From: RQOF01 sp964461135
GTDB taxonomy: Bacteria > Calditrichota > Calditrichia > RBG-13-44-9
NCBI GenBank assembly: GCA_964461135.1
Contig: CAYWTB010000106.1
Coordinates: 1 to 14,954 of the forward strand
Direction of reading: 5' to 3'
Length of the DNA: 14,954 nt
The first letter of the stretch is position 1; every line of letters starts with the position of its first letter. Below the pieces are notes generated by a model that saw nothing but the letters and a program-made list of their open reading frames with translations, was not told the origin of the DNA and did not search any database. The position numbers and the translations under genes are program-made. This document shows positions 5,927 through 12,271 of the stretch, in pieces.

Positions 5927-6487
5927 TCAATCACTCTCCACTAAATTCCATTGATTATTGAGATCCAATTGAGCCATTTTTTCTTTTAAAAGATGAAAAT
6001 CGATTTCCTTTTGCGAGATACGGATCATATTCCGGATATCATTCAGATGTTTTTCCGATCCACCCTCCCTGAAATATTCCAGTTTTCGCAGAATTACATA
6101 TTCCGGAGGGGCCACCCAGATGGTTTCGTTCTCAATCTGAAATTCCCGACGATTTTTTAACGCCCAGGTGTGCAAGGGATCCTTTCCCGCCAGATAACAA
6201 TCCGCCTTAAAACCGGTCTCCAGATGCAGCAGATTCAAATGCCCGCGCTGTTCACGGGAAATCTCCATTGCAATAATATCTTCCGGAGGAACATAAAAAT
6301 CTTCTTCAGAAAAAGCAGTGCGAAAATCGCTGATCTGATCGATCGTTAATCTCAAAACAAGATCCAGATCATTGGTCAAACGCGGGGCTCCATAAACAAT
6401 GGCAGCGGTAGCACCGGTAACCATGTATACCACCTTCAGGCGATTCAAAGGTTTTAGAAACAATAAAAATAATTCAGGTTCTTGCAT
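5927..6487 (-). CDS. Nucleotidyltransferase, DUF6036-like
   Basis: 186 aa, a longer subfamily than the other three. VTGATAAIVYGAPRLTNDLDLVL gives the nucleotide-binding signature (G-A replacing the usual G-G) and the D-x-D pair; KADCYLAG supplies the third acid; PPEYVILRKLEYFREGGSEKHLNDI is the C-terminal signature of this subgroup. The start codon lies inside the 3' end of the partner gene (14-bp overlap), so translation is probably coupled. The G-A change is common in this subgroup and not in itself inactivating. Flanked by copy 3 and copy 2 of the long repeat. Confidence 0.88.
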   Translation of the reverse strand: MQEPELFLLFLKPLNRLKVVYMVTGATAAIVYGAPRLTNDLDLVLRLTIDQISDFRTAFSEEDFYVPPEDIIAMEISREQRGHLNLLHLETGFKADCYLAGKDPLHTWALKNRREFQIENETIWVAPPEYVILRKLEYFREGGSEKHLNDIRNMIRISQKEIDFHLLKEKMAQLDLNNQWNLVESD

Positions 6488-6686
6488 ATAGGAATATATT
6501 CCTCAATTCCCGGGTTATTTGGTCATCTGACCAATCAGGATGTTGTTTCTGTAAGGCAATCTTCTTCAATAATCGTGCCGAATGGTACAATTTAATGGCA
6601 ATATCCAGTTTCTTTTCCGGAGACATCTCCCGATAAATTTTTAACTGAATTTCATCAACCTGGATGATATGTTTCAATTTTGTCAT
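6474..6686 (-). CDS. Small partner protein of the nucleotidyltransferase
   Basis: 70 aa. IYREMSPEKKLDIAIKLYHS, followed by QHPDWSDDQITRELRNIFLY. This helical pattern recurs in small hypothetical proteins encoded next to NTases. It overlaps the NTase by 14 bp. The SPEKK helix is shared in outline with the partners at 2692-2865 and 10781-10969. Role unknown; the strict coupling suggests the pair acts as a complex. Confidence 0.75.
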   Translation of the reverse strand: MTKLKHIIQVDEIQLKIYREMSPEKKLDIAIKLYHSARLLKKIALQKQHPDWSDDQITRELRNIFLYART

Positions 6687-6752
6687 TTTACCACGAATTT
6701 TTTAGCAATTGATTCACACAGATTAACACCAATTAATTGGCATATGGCACAG

Positions 6753-6787
6753 GGCGGAAAGGTTCAAGGGTAAAGGGTTCCGATTAA
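6753..6787. repeat. Heptamer arm left of 347-bp repeat copy 2
   Basis: Five 7-nt words in register (GGCGGAA, AGGTTCA, AGGGTAA, AGGGTTC, CGATTAA). They are in inverted orientation relative to the tract at 7254-7316 (TTCCCTT/TACCCTC words), so the two flank the repeat copy that carries the GxxExxY relic. Confidence 0.5.
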
Positions 6788-6799
6788 ATCGCCTCCTTC

Positions 6800-7146
6800 C
6801 CGTCGGCTCTGGCCACTATTTTGGCCACAGATTTCACAGATGAGCACAAATTATAAAATTATTCTTTTCACCTTTAAACTTGATTCACCAAAATTTAGTA
6901 ATAATCCCGGTTTCAGATGAGTGGCTTTTAAATAGTGGATAACCTGAGTAGGCAGTTGGCAGAAAAACAAGATTCCCGAAAAATACGTTTTCCTCCGGAA
7001 AACAAATCGGGATAAAACCGTCCATGGTTTCACAATAATCTTAGATTAAAGATTACAGAGGGATAATGGAATAAACAATTTTTTGAATTCGTGTTAATTT
7101 GTGGAATTCCTGTCTCACTATCGCTCGCCAGGCAGGCGTGTACAAA
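6800..7146. repeat. 347-bp direct repeat, copy 2
   Basis: Same length and order of parts as 4660-5006. The 60-codon open frame through the GxxExxY relic is identical in protein sequence in both copies, indicating recent duplication or gene conversion. The gene-less stretch 6687-7290 consists of this copy, its heptamer flanks and a GC-rich segment (about 7187-7250) with CCGC-CTT-GCGG and other small palindromes. Confidence 0.9.
6851..6952 (-). pseudogene. GxxExxY protein, C-terminal relic 2
   Basis: Identical at the protein level to relic 1 (TQVIHYLKATHLKPGLLLNF, GESSLKVKRIIL, TGA). Truncated at the same heptamer boundary. Confidence 0.75.
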
Positions 7147-7253
7147 GAAAAACTGGATGCTGGCTAAATCATGGAAGATTTAGTCTCCGACAGCGGCCGG
7201 TTCCGCCTTGCGGCTGACCGACGAGACGACCGGAGGGAGTCAGGGTCGTCAGG

Positions 7254-7316
7254 AACCCTTTTCCCTTTTCCCTTTACCCTCTTTCATCTTTCATCCTTCA
7301 TCTTTAATCTTGTTTT
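7254..7316. repeat. Heptamer tract forming the 3' end of the 2-epimerase gene
   Basis: Eight words in register (AACCCTT, TTCCCTT twice, TACCCTC, TTTCATC twice, CTTCATC, TTTAATC). The last codons and stop of the epimerase (K-I-K-D-E-G-stop, 7291) are written by this tract, so the repeat reaches into the coding end. Confidence 0.75.
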
Positions 7317-8400
7317 TAAAGATTTTAACGATTCGCTCTGCCGCATGGCCATCCCACAACGGCGGGATTTCACCCTTCTTCCAGTTACCTGACAGGATAC
7401 GGTTTGCGGCATCGATGATCTTCGCGCTATCGGTGCCCACGATCTCATTGGTGCCCAGGGTGACGGTAACGGGACGCTCGGTGTTCTCACGCACCGTCAG
7501 ACAGGGAATACCCATCCAGGTGCTCTCTTCCTGCAGCCCGCCGGAATCGGTCAGCACAAATTTGCAGTGTCTTTGCAACTTAATAAAATCCAGATAACCC
7601 AGCGGTTCGGTTAAATGAAGGTTTTTCAAATTTTTTACGTCATTCTCCAATCCGAAACCGGCAATGTTCTTGCGGGTGCGGGGATGGATGGGGAAAATGA
7701 CCGGGAGGTGCTTTTGAATCTCGGCCAGCGCACTAAAAATTCGTTGGAAGGGCTCCGGCTCATCCACATTGCTGGGACGGTGCAGGGTTACCAGCACGAA
7801 CTCCCCGTCCCGGATACCCAGCTGTTGCATGATAGCGGACTGCTCGGCCTTTTCCAGGAAACCGGCCAGGGAATCGATCATGCAGTTGCCCACCATATAA
7901 ATCTTGCTGTCATCAATCCCCTCCCGGCGCAGATTTTCCTCGCCGCTGCTTTCGGTCACAAACAAGAAATCGGACAGCGCATCGGTCACCAGGCGGTTGA
8001 GCTCCTCCGGCATTTTGCGGTCGAAGCTGCGCAGGCCGGCCTCCACGTGCGCTACCGGGATCCACAGCTTGCCCGCCACCAAGCTGCAGGCGGCGGTGGA
8101 GTTGACATCCCCCACCACCAGCACCAGGTCCGGTTTATATTGCAGGCAGACTTTTTCAAACTCGATCATGATCCGGGCGGTCTGCTCGGCATGTGAACCG
8201 GAGCCCACCCCCAGGAACACGTCCGGCTCGGGCAGACCCAGGTCGTTGAAAAAGAACTGGCTCATCCGTTCGTCGTAATGCTGACCGGTATGAATCAGGA
8301 TGGGATCGAAATTATTGCTATCAACCGCCATCAGGCGCTGGATGGGCGCTACTTTCATGAAATTGGGACGAGCGCCCACCACATTTAATATTCGAATCAT
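7291..8400 (-). CDS. wecB: Non-hydrolysing UDP-N-acetylhexosamine 2-epimerase (WecB/WbpI type)
   Basis: 369 aa, normal for the family. Interconverts UDP-GlcNAc and UDP-ManNAc (WecB), or the 2,3-diacetamido-glucuronate equivalents (WbpI/WlbD); sequence alone does not settle which. Motifs: GARPNFMK (R11, K16), VVGDVNST (D98), HVEAGLRS (E120), PEELNR (E132/E133), TLHRPSN (H207), TDSGGLQEES near residue 290 and NTERPVT. All catalytic positions are present. No Shine-Dalgarno: the ATG directly follows a heptamer arm. A WlbA/WbpB-like oxidoreductase upstream raises the chance of a WbpI role. The C-terminal residues are encoded by a heptamer tract. Confidence 0.93.
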   Translation of the reverse strand: MIRILNVVGARPNFMKVAPIQRLMAVDSNNFDPILIHTGQHYDERMSQFFFNDLGLPEPDVFLGVGSGSHAEQTARIMIEFEKVCLQYKPDLVLVVGDVNSTAACSLVAGKLWIPVAHVEAGLRSFDRKMPEELNRLVTDALSDFLFVTESSGEENLRREGIDDSKIYMVGNCMIDSLAGFLEKAEQSAIMQQLGIRDGEFVLVTLHRPSNVDEPEPFQRIFSALAEIQKHLPVIFPIHPRTRKNIAGFGLENDVKNLKNLHLTEPLGYLDFIKLQRHCKFVLTDSGGLQEESTWMGIPCLTVRENTERPVTVTLGTNEIVGTDSAKIIDAANRILSGNWKKGEIPPLWDGHAAERIVKIFKNKIKDEG

Positions 8401-8403
8401 ATT

Positions 8404-8455
8404 AGGATGAAGGATTAAGGATGAAGGATGAAGGATTAAGGATGAAGGATTAAGG
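8404..8455. repeat. Heptamer arm downstream of four-helix-bundle gene
   Basis: Seven full words, AGGATGA or AGGATTA, plus AGG, in perfect register. It is inverted relative to 8991-9020. It begins 3 nt beyond the wecB-like start codon (8400). Confidence 0.92.
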
Positions 8456-8466
8456 AGAAAGAAAGA

Positions 8467-8916
8467 TTAAGATAGTTTGGATTTTTTGATTTTTGAAGAA
8501 ATGGCTCCAAATATCAAATTGATTTCTTTGCTTTCGTTTAATAATTCTTCCAGTTTTATTTCGAAGGAACTTTGATCTTTAATTTTAAAATTTTCTTTTG
8601 TTAATTCTAAATTACGGATTATTTGAAGCCAATAATAAGTTTCTCTTGCTTCTCTCAAACATATCTGGATTCTGTGATAGAATTCGGCATAACTGGCCGC
8701 CTGGGATTCTTCATAATTCGCACCAATGGCAGAGGCGGATTTTGATAATTGGTAACGGATGACATCAAATTCTCTCAAAGCAGGAAGACAAAACAGAAAT
8801 TTGACAATATTGACACTGAAACTTAATAATCTTTTCTGCAGATTTATAATACGCTGCTTTGAGTTATCCTTTACAATCAAATTCTTATTTTCATTAAAAT
8901 TAACCTGGTATTCCAT
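8467..8916 (-). CDS. S23-type (23S rRNA IVS-like) four-helix-bundle protein
   Basis: 149 aa from the ATG at 8916, which has a strong AGGGAGG Shine-Dalgarno; an in-frame start at 8952 lacks one. Motifs: LPALREFDVIRYQLSKSASA and IGANYEESQAASYAEFYHRI, then LREARETYYWLQII, the hallmark of the four-helix-bundle family that includes 23S rRNA intervening-sequence proteins and, more distantly, the Avd accessory protein of diversity-generating retroelements. The N-terminus is a variable 20-residue leader. The gene lies between inverted heptamer arms that fill the space between the oxidoreductase stop and the epimerase start, so it is an insertion in the sugar operon. Function of orphan copies unknown; basic helices suggest nucleic-acid binding. 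Confidence 0.9.
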   Translation of the reverse strand: MEYQVNFNENKNLIVKDNSKQRIINLQKRLLSFSVNIVKFLFCLPALREFDVIRYQLSKSASAIGANYEESQAASYAEFYHRIQICLREARETYYWLQIIRNLELTKENFKIKDQSSFEIKLEELLNESKEINLIFGAISSKIKKSKLS

Positions 8917-8990
8917 AACCACCCTCCCTTCATTTTTTTCATAACTTCGCAATTTTTCAAACCAAAATCAAAACTTTAAATCCCCAAACT

Positions 8991-9020
8991 CCTTAATCCT
9001 TCATCCTTAATCCTTAATCC
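8991..9020. repeat. Heptamer arm upstream of four-helix-bundle gene
   Basis: Four words, CCTTAAT or CCTTCAT, in register plus CC: the reverse complement of the 8404-8455 words. It overlaps the stop codon of the oxidoreductase gene (9014-9016). Confidence 0.92.
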
Positions 9021-9985
9021 TGTCCTTTAAGGAGGAAAGGATGCGCATACTCCTTCTTGATGCCGGTGGGGACGGCGTTGCGGATCTGATAGGCCAGGTT
9101 GATGGAAGGACGGGCCTCTTCGATGCCGAAACCTCTGCCGGCCAGGATGTCCCGGTACACCAGGGTGTGCAGATCAGTGAATCCGCCAGAAAACTCCACT
9201 TCCCTACCATCGACCTGAACGGAACGGTAGGTGGAAAGGTCCTGCTGCAGTGCTTTGGGCGGCAGGTCGGCCTTGTCCAGGGAGAGAAACCAGCGGACGC
9301 GGGCTTTCTCCAGCTCCAGGAAACCGGCCACCTTTCTCTCATTAGCGAAATGGACATCGGAATGCTCCACCTTGCCGAAGATCCAGACGAGCATGTCAAA
9401 GAAATGGATGCCGATGTTGGTGGCCACCCCGCCGGAATGGGGAACGTGACCCTTCCAGGAATAGAAATACCATTTCCCGCGGGAGGTGATGTAGGTCAGA
9501 TTGATATCATGTTTTTTAGCGGGGGTTTCCCGTTCGATCTGCTCTTTCAGGGCAATGATGGAGGGATGCACCCGCAGCTGTAGCACGTTGTAGATTCGGT
9601 GACCGGACTCCTCCTCAACCTCCTTCAGACCGTCCAGGTTCCAGGGATTGAGTACCAGCGGCTTCTCGCAGATGGCATCGGCTTCCACCCGCAGGGCAAA
9701 CCGGATGTGGGCATCGTGCAGGTAGTTAGGCGAACAGATACTGACGTAATGGATCTCCCGGCCTTCATCAATGCGGCGCAATTTTTCGATGTGACGGTCG
9801 AAGCGCTCGAACTCGGTAAAGAAGTCCACGTCATCGAAATAGCGGTCCAGAATGCCCACCGAGTCGCTTTTATCCAGGGCCGCCACCAGCCGGTTGTTGG
9901 TGTCCCGTATGGCCTGCATGTGCCGCGGCGCAATGTAGCCGGCAGCACCGATAAGGGCAAAATTCTTAGGATTTTTATTCATCAT
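9014..9985 (-). CDS. Gfo/Idh/MocA oxidoreductase, WlbA/WbpB-like
   Basis: 324 aa from the ATG at 9985; an upstream TTG frame at 9997 is less likely, and GGGA precedes the ATG. Starts NFALIGAAGYIAPRHMQAI (modified NAD-binding Rossmann motif), then VSICSPNYLHDAHIRFAL and ADAICEKPLVLNPWNLD (the E-K-P catalytic Lys motif) and a C-terminal half with HSGGVATNIGIHFFDML (family H-x3-D-like site). GYIAPRH, SPNYLHD and CEKPLVLNPWN are typical of WlbA/WbpB, which oxidise UDP-GlcNAcA at C3 in the route to UDP-ManNAc(3NAc)A. Aminotransferase, acetyltransferase and UDP-GlcNAc 6-dehydrogenase are not in the window. Substrate assignment is inference. Confidence 0.9.
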   Translation of the reverse strand: MMNKNPKNFALIGAAGYIAPRHMQAIRDTNNRLVAALDKSDSVGILDRYFDDVDFFTEFERFDRHIEKLRRIDEGREIHYVSICSPNYLHDAHIRFALRVEADAICEKPLVLNPWNLDGLKEVEEESGHRIYNVLQLRVHPSIIALKEQIERETPAKKHDINLTYITSRGKWYFYSWKGHVPHSGGVATNIGIHFFDMLVWIFGKVEHSDVHFANERKVAGFLELEKARVRWFLSLDKADLPPKALQQDLSTYRSVQVDGREVEFSGGFTDLHTLVYRDILAGRGFGIEEARPSINLAYQIRNAVPTGIKKEYAHPFLLKGQD

Positions 9986-10094
9986 TATTCCCGACAACGA
10001 CTTTTACATCATAATGGTATGATTCAAAGTTGGTGAATTTGAAAGTACTCAATGTTTTAAAAAGGAGTCCACGAATTCCACTAATTCACACGAA

Positions 10095-10469
10095 TTACAA
10101 AACAAGTCTTTTATGTTCCAGGCTATGGCTACCAAAATTAACCAACAATCGCAATCGAAATCTGGTTTCCTTCAAATAATTCAACACCTGGGATTCATGT
10201 TCGGTAGTTAATTTACTGACAGCTTTGATTTCCATTAAGATGCTACCATAAAAGATAAAATCTGAAATATATTTTTTACTTAAATTAATTCCTTTATAAC
10301 TGATATTAATTTCCTGCTCTCTTTCAAAAGGGATGTTTTCCTTATTAAACTCAACAGCCAGAGCTTCCTGATAAACGGCTTCCAGAAATCCTGAACCCAA
10401 TTCTTTATGGACCTCCAGGCATGCTCCAATTATTTTAAAACTCTCATTTTTGTATATTACTTTTGTCAT
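10095..10469 (-). CDS. GxxExxY protein (complete)
   Basis: 124 aa, normal length. IIGACLEVHKELGSGFLEAV then YQEALAVEF gives the name-giving G-x-x-E-x-x-Y motif; YISDFIFYGSILMEIKAVSK contains the D...E-x-K of a PD-(D/E)XK-like fold (PF13366-type); LNYLKETRFRLRLLVNFGS is the conserved C-terminal strand/helix. Biological role in bacteria is undefined. No Shine-Dalgarno; the leader is A-rich. This is the full-length relative of the three truncated C-termini at 4711, 5738 and 6851, and its flanks carry the same AATTCGTG and repeat-A words. Confidence 0.88.
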   Translation of the reverse strand: MTKVIYKNESFKIIGACLEVHKELGSGFLEAVYQEALAVEFNKENIPFEREQEINISYKGINLSKKYISDFIFYGSILMEIKAVSKLTTEHESQVLNYLKETRFRLRLLVNFGSHSLEHKRLVL

Positions 10470-10483
10470 GCTTTTTTTGTGGT

Positions 10484-10595
10484 AATTCCCGCCTCGCTGG
10501 CGCGGCCGGACAAGCGTGAAATTCCCGTCACATCCCTATGCCGGACAGGCGTGTAATTCCTGTCTCACTATCGCTCGCCAGGCAGGCGTGGACAG
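10484..10595. repeat. Cluster of GC-rich palindromic repeats including repeat A
   Basis: Three consecutive units, each starting AATTCC(C/T)G and ending in a GGACA/GACAGGCGTG-like word: about 10484-10519, 10520-10555, and a full repeat A at 10556-10595. A related unit with CATCCTATGCGTGACAGG is at 11099-11135. They occupy the upstream flank of the GxxExxY gene and overlap the truncated end of the NTase frame. Confidence 0.7.
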
Positions 10596-10833
10596 AGAAA
10601 AACAGTAGGCAGTAGGCAGAAAGACAAGATTCAAGATCCCCGAATCCAAATGCTTTTAAAACTATCAAAACTTTCCGAGCATTCACTGCGGTCGATTCAA
10701 TCCATATATCAATATCATTGGTAAATTTAGGTCTGCTATGGAAGGAAACTGCGTAACCACCCACTATCAGATAGTGAACATTATGCCCGTTTAATAATTC
10801 GATAAACTCTCTGAAGTCTTCCGGGATTTTCAT
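10528..10833 (-). pseudogene. Nucleotidyltransferase truncated by heptamer/GC-rich repeats
   Basis: The first about 66 codons are a normal small NTase: MKIPEDFREFIELLNGHNVH, YLIVGGYAVSFHSRPKFTND and IDIWIE, including GG and the D-x-D pair, followed by VLKAFGFGDL. From about 10638 downwards the frame runs into heptamers (CAAGATC, CAAGATT, AGTAGGC twice) and repeat A. The third acidic residue and the C-terminal helices of the family are missing. The 101-codon frame is therefore a broken enzyme; the last 35 residues are repeat-derived. Confidence 0.8.
10604..10638. repeat. Heptamer tract at the truncation point of the NTase
   Basis: Five words in register on the + strand: AGTAGGC twice, AGAAAGA, CAAGATT, CAAGATC. 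The same words in the same order (AGTAGGC, AGTTGGC, AGAAAAA, CAAGATT) truncate the GxxExxY relic at 4807-4834. Confidence 0.75.
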
Positions 10834-10969
10834 TTCTCAAAGCCCAATAATTGAGGCGAATACATTCCAGGATTTCCAGTTTTTTTTCTCCGGGAAGATT
10901 TTTCCAGTATTCAATATCGTCCACTTCCTGATCCCGGAATGATTTGAATTTTTTTATTGTCTTATCCAT
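10781..10969 (-). CDS. Small partner protein of the (truncated) nucleotidyltransferase
   Basis: 62 aa. MDKTIKKFKSFRDQEVDDIE, YWKNLPGEKKLEILECIRLN, ending RLQRVYRIIKRA. It follows the MDKT...SF...YW...P-E-(K/R)-L plan of small proteins found before GG-type NTases. It overlaps the NTase start by 53 bp, as such pairs often do. It is intact although its NTase is truncated. Confidence 0.7.
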   Translation of the reverse strand: MDKTIKKFKSFRDQEVDDIEYWKNLPGEKKLEILECIRLNYWALRNENPGRLQRVYRIIKRA

Positions 10970-10996
10970 ATAATGTAAAATCCTGAGTCTCTGGTT

Positions 10997-11059
10997 GGCC
11001 TAAGGCCAAGATCAAAGATCAAAGAAAAAAGAGTAGGCAGTAGGCAAAAAAACAAGATT
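10997..11059. repeat. Heptamer tract (left arm of an ORF-less element)
   Basis: Nine consecutive 7-nt words in register: GGCCTAA, GGCCAAG, ATCAAAG twice, AAAAAAG, AGTAGGC twice, AAAAAAA, CAAGATT. Its first four words are inverted counterparts of words in 11182-11300 (TTTGGCC, CTTTGAT). Confidence 0.75.
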
Positions 11060-11181
11060 TAAGAAGTAATAGAAAAATAAATTTCTTGAATTTGTGTTAA
11101 TTCCCGTCACATCCTATGCGTGACAGGTGCGGATAAAAAAACTGTCAGCAGTAAGCAGTAGCAGTTGGCAGAAAGATTTAA

Positions 11182-11300
11182 AAAAGCCTTGAACCTTTGG
11201 CCTTGAGCCTTTGGCCTTAATCCTTCATCCTTAATCCTTAATCCTTCATCCTTAATCTTTTCCTTTTACCCTTTTCCCTCAATAATCTTTGATCTTAATT
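11182..11300. repeat. Heptamer tract, 17 words, up to the UpxY stop codon
   Basis: Seventeen words with no break in 7-nt register: AAAAGCC, TTGAACC, TTTGGCC, TTGAGCC, TTTGGCC, TTAATCC/TTCATCC words, TTTCCTT, TTACCCT, TTTCCCT, CAATAAT, CTTTGAT, CTTAATT. It ends 2 nt before the UpxY stop at 11303. The region 10970-11302 has no gene. Between this tract and 10997-11059 are a GC-rich repeat unit (11099-11135) and further heptamers (GCAGTAA, GCAGTAG, CAGTTGG, CAGAAAG at 11148-11175). Confidence 0.85.
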
Positions 11301-11302
11301 TC

Positions 11303-11806
11303 CTACTCCTCCTTGACCGCTTCGATTTTTTCTACCAGGGTACGGTCCACCACGAAGGAGGCGGACTGGTAGATGCCATCGATGTTGATCACCAGGCGGG
11401 TCTGGCCGCGCAATTCTTTCAGCCGGCCCTTGACGCCCCGGAAGGGACCATCCACTACCTCCACCCAGTCTCCTTCCCGCAGGTAGTTTTCCAGCTCCAG
11501 GGTGTCGGGATGCTCGATGACGCGCTGCAGTTGCTCGATCTGCCAGTCCGGAATGGCAGCCGGCTTCCCGCCGAAACTGATCAGGCGTACCACCCCATAG
11601 GTCTGCAGGGAAGTATAGCGGTCCTTTAAATCGATTTTGACAAAGACGTAGCTGTTAAAAAGCGGGATCTGAACTTTTTTCTTGCGGTCTTTCCACTGCC
11701 GCATCCGCTCCACCACGGGCAGAAACGATTCCACTCCCTTTTCGGTCAGCTGTTCAAACACTTTCTTTTCGTGTCGTGGTCTGGTGTATAAAGCGTACCA
11801 ATTCAT
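11303..11806 (-). CDS. UpxY/RfaH-like NusG paralogue, transcription antiterminator
   Basis: 167 aa from the ATG at 11806. MNWYALYTRPRHEKKVFEQL is the classic NGN-domain opening of specialised NusG paralogues; PLFNSYVFVKIDLKDRY and VRLISFGGKPAAIPDWQIE follow, then a C-terminal KOW domain (REGDWVEVVDGPFRGVKGRL). In Bacteroides, UpxY proteins prevent premature termination of their own capsule operon; a similar role for this locus is inferred from its place among sugar genes. Unusually it is not the first gene: the WbpP-like gene and a four-helix-bundle insertion precede it, and its own start directly follows a heptamer arm with no Shine-Dalgarno. Confidence 0.92.
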   Translation of the reverse strand: MNWYALYTRPRHEKKVFEQLTEKGVESFLPVVERMRQWKDRKKKVQIPLFNSYVFVKIDLKDRYTSLQTYGVVRLISFGGKPAAIPDWQIEQLQRVIEHPDTLELENYLREGDWVEVVDGPFRGVKGRLKELRGQTRLVINIDGIYQSASFVVDRTLVEKIEAVKEE

Positions 11807-11813
11807 GAAGAGC

Positions 11814-11848
11814 AAGTTATAAGTTATAAGTTGTAAGTTATAAGTAAG
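11814..11848. repeat. Heptamer arm downstream of four-helix-bundle gene
   Basis: AAGTTAT twice, AAGTTGT, AAGTTAT, AAGTAAG in perfect register. It is inverted relative to 12373-12414 and begins 7 nt upstream of the UpxY start codon. Confidence 0.9.
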
Positions 11849-11860
11849 TAAATATTGTTT

Positions 11861-12271
11861 TTATTTTTTTTGACGAGCTGTTTTAAGAGCGGTCATTAAA
11901 ATTTTTATGAATTCCAGAGATTCTTCTTTTAATTCAGAACGTATTTTATTGTTACCTAATTGCAAGCGTTCCATAATTTGCAGCCAATAATAACTTTCAC
12001 GGGATTCTTTAAGACATATACCTATCTTACTGATAAATTCTTTCCGGGAAAAGGCACCCTGTGCTTCCTGGTAATTAGCACCAATTGAAGTTGCAGACCT
12101 GGAGAGTTGGATCCGGCATACATCTAAAACTGTTTCTTCCGGTAACGTTAAAAGAAATTGAAGAATTTTAACAGCAAATTCTAAAAATCTGTCCTGTAAA
12201 GTATTCCGGAAGGCATTGCCTGAATCGGCTACCTCCCACTTTTTCTCATTATTATACTGATAATACTCCAT
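11861..12271 (-). CDS. S23-type (23S rRNA IVS-like) four-helix-bundle protein
   Basis: 136 aa from the ATG at 12271, with GGAGG 8 nt upstream; a GTG two codons earlier has a poorer fit. LPEETVLDVCRIQLSRSATS, IGANYQEAQGAFSRKEFISK and LKESRESYYWLQIMERLQL are the family core. It is a paralogue of the 8467-8916 gene, but diverged throughout and bracketed by heptamer arms of a different word (AAGTTAT). Both genes start with ATGGA(A/G)TA after a very strong ribosome site, unlike most other genes here, suggesting the ribosome site travels with the element. Confidence 0.9.
   Translation of the reverse strand: MEYYQYNNEKKWEVADSGNAFRNTLQDRFLEFAVKILQFLLTLPEETVLDVCRIQLSRSATSIGANYQEAQGAFSRKEFISKIGICLKESRESYYWLQIMERLQLGNNKIRSELKEESLEFIKILMTALKTARQKK

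Noticed and set aside
4605..7146. CRISPR array
   Set aside because: Repeats are few, unevenly spaced and long (40 or 347 bp), with genes between them; no regular spacers and no cas genes.
7615..8278. Long + strand frames opposite the 2-epimerase
   Set aside because: Antisense shadows of a gene with all catalytic motifs intact.
9007..9960. Alternative frames within the oxidoreductase gene, both strands
   Set aside because: High-GC shadow frames; the Gfo/Idh/MocA frame has clear motifs.
8467..12271. Diversity-generating retroelement (Avd-like genes)
   Set aside because: No reverse transcriptase and no template/variable repeat pair; the proteins match the S23-type branch of the family.
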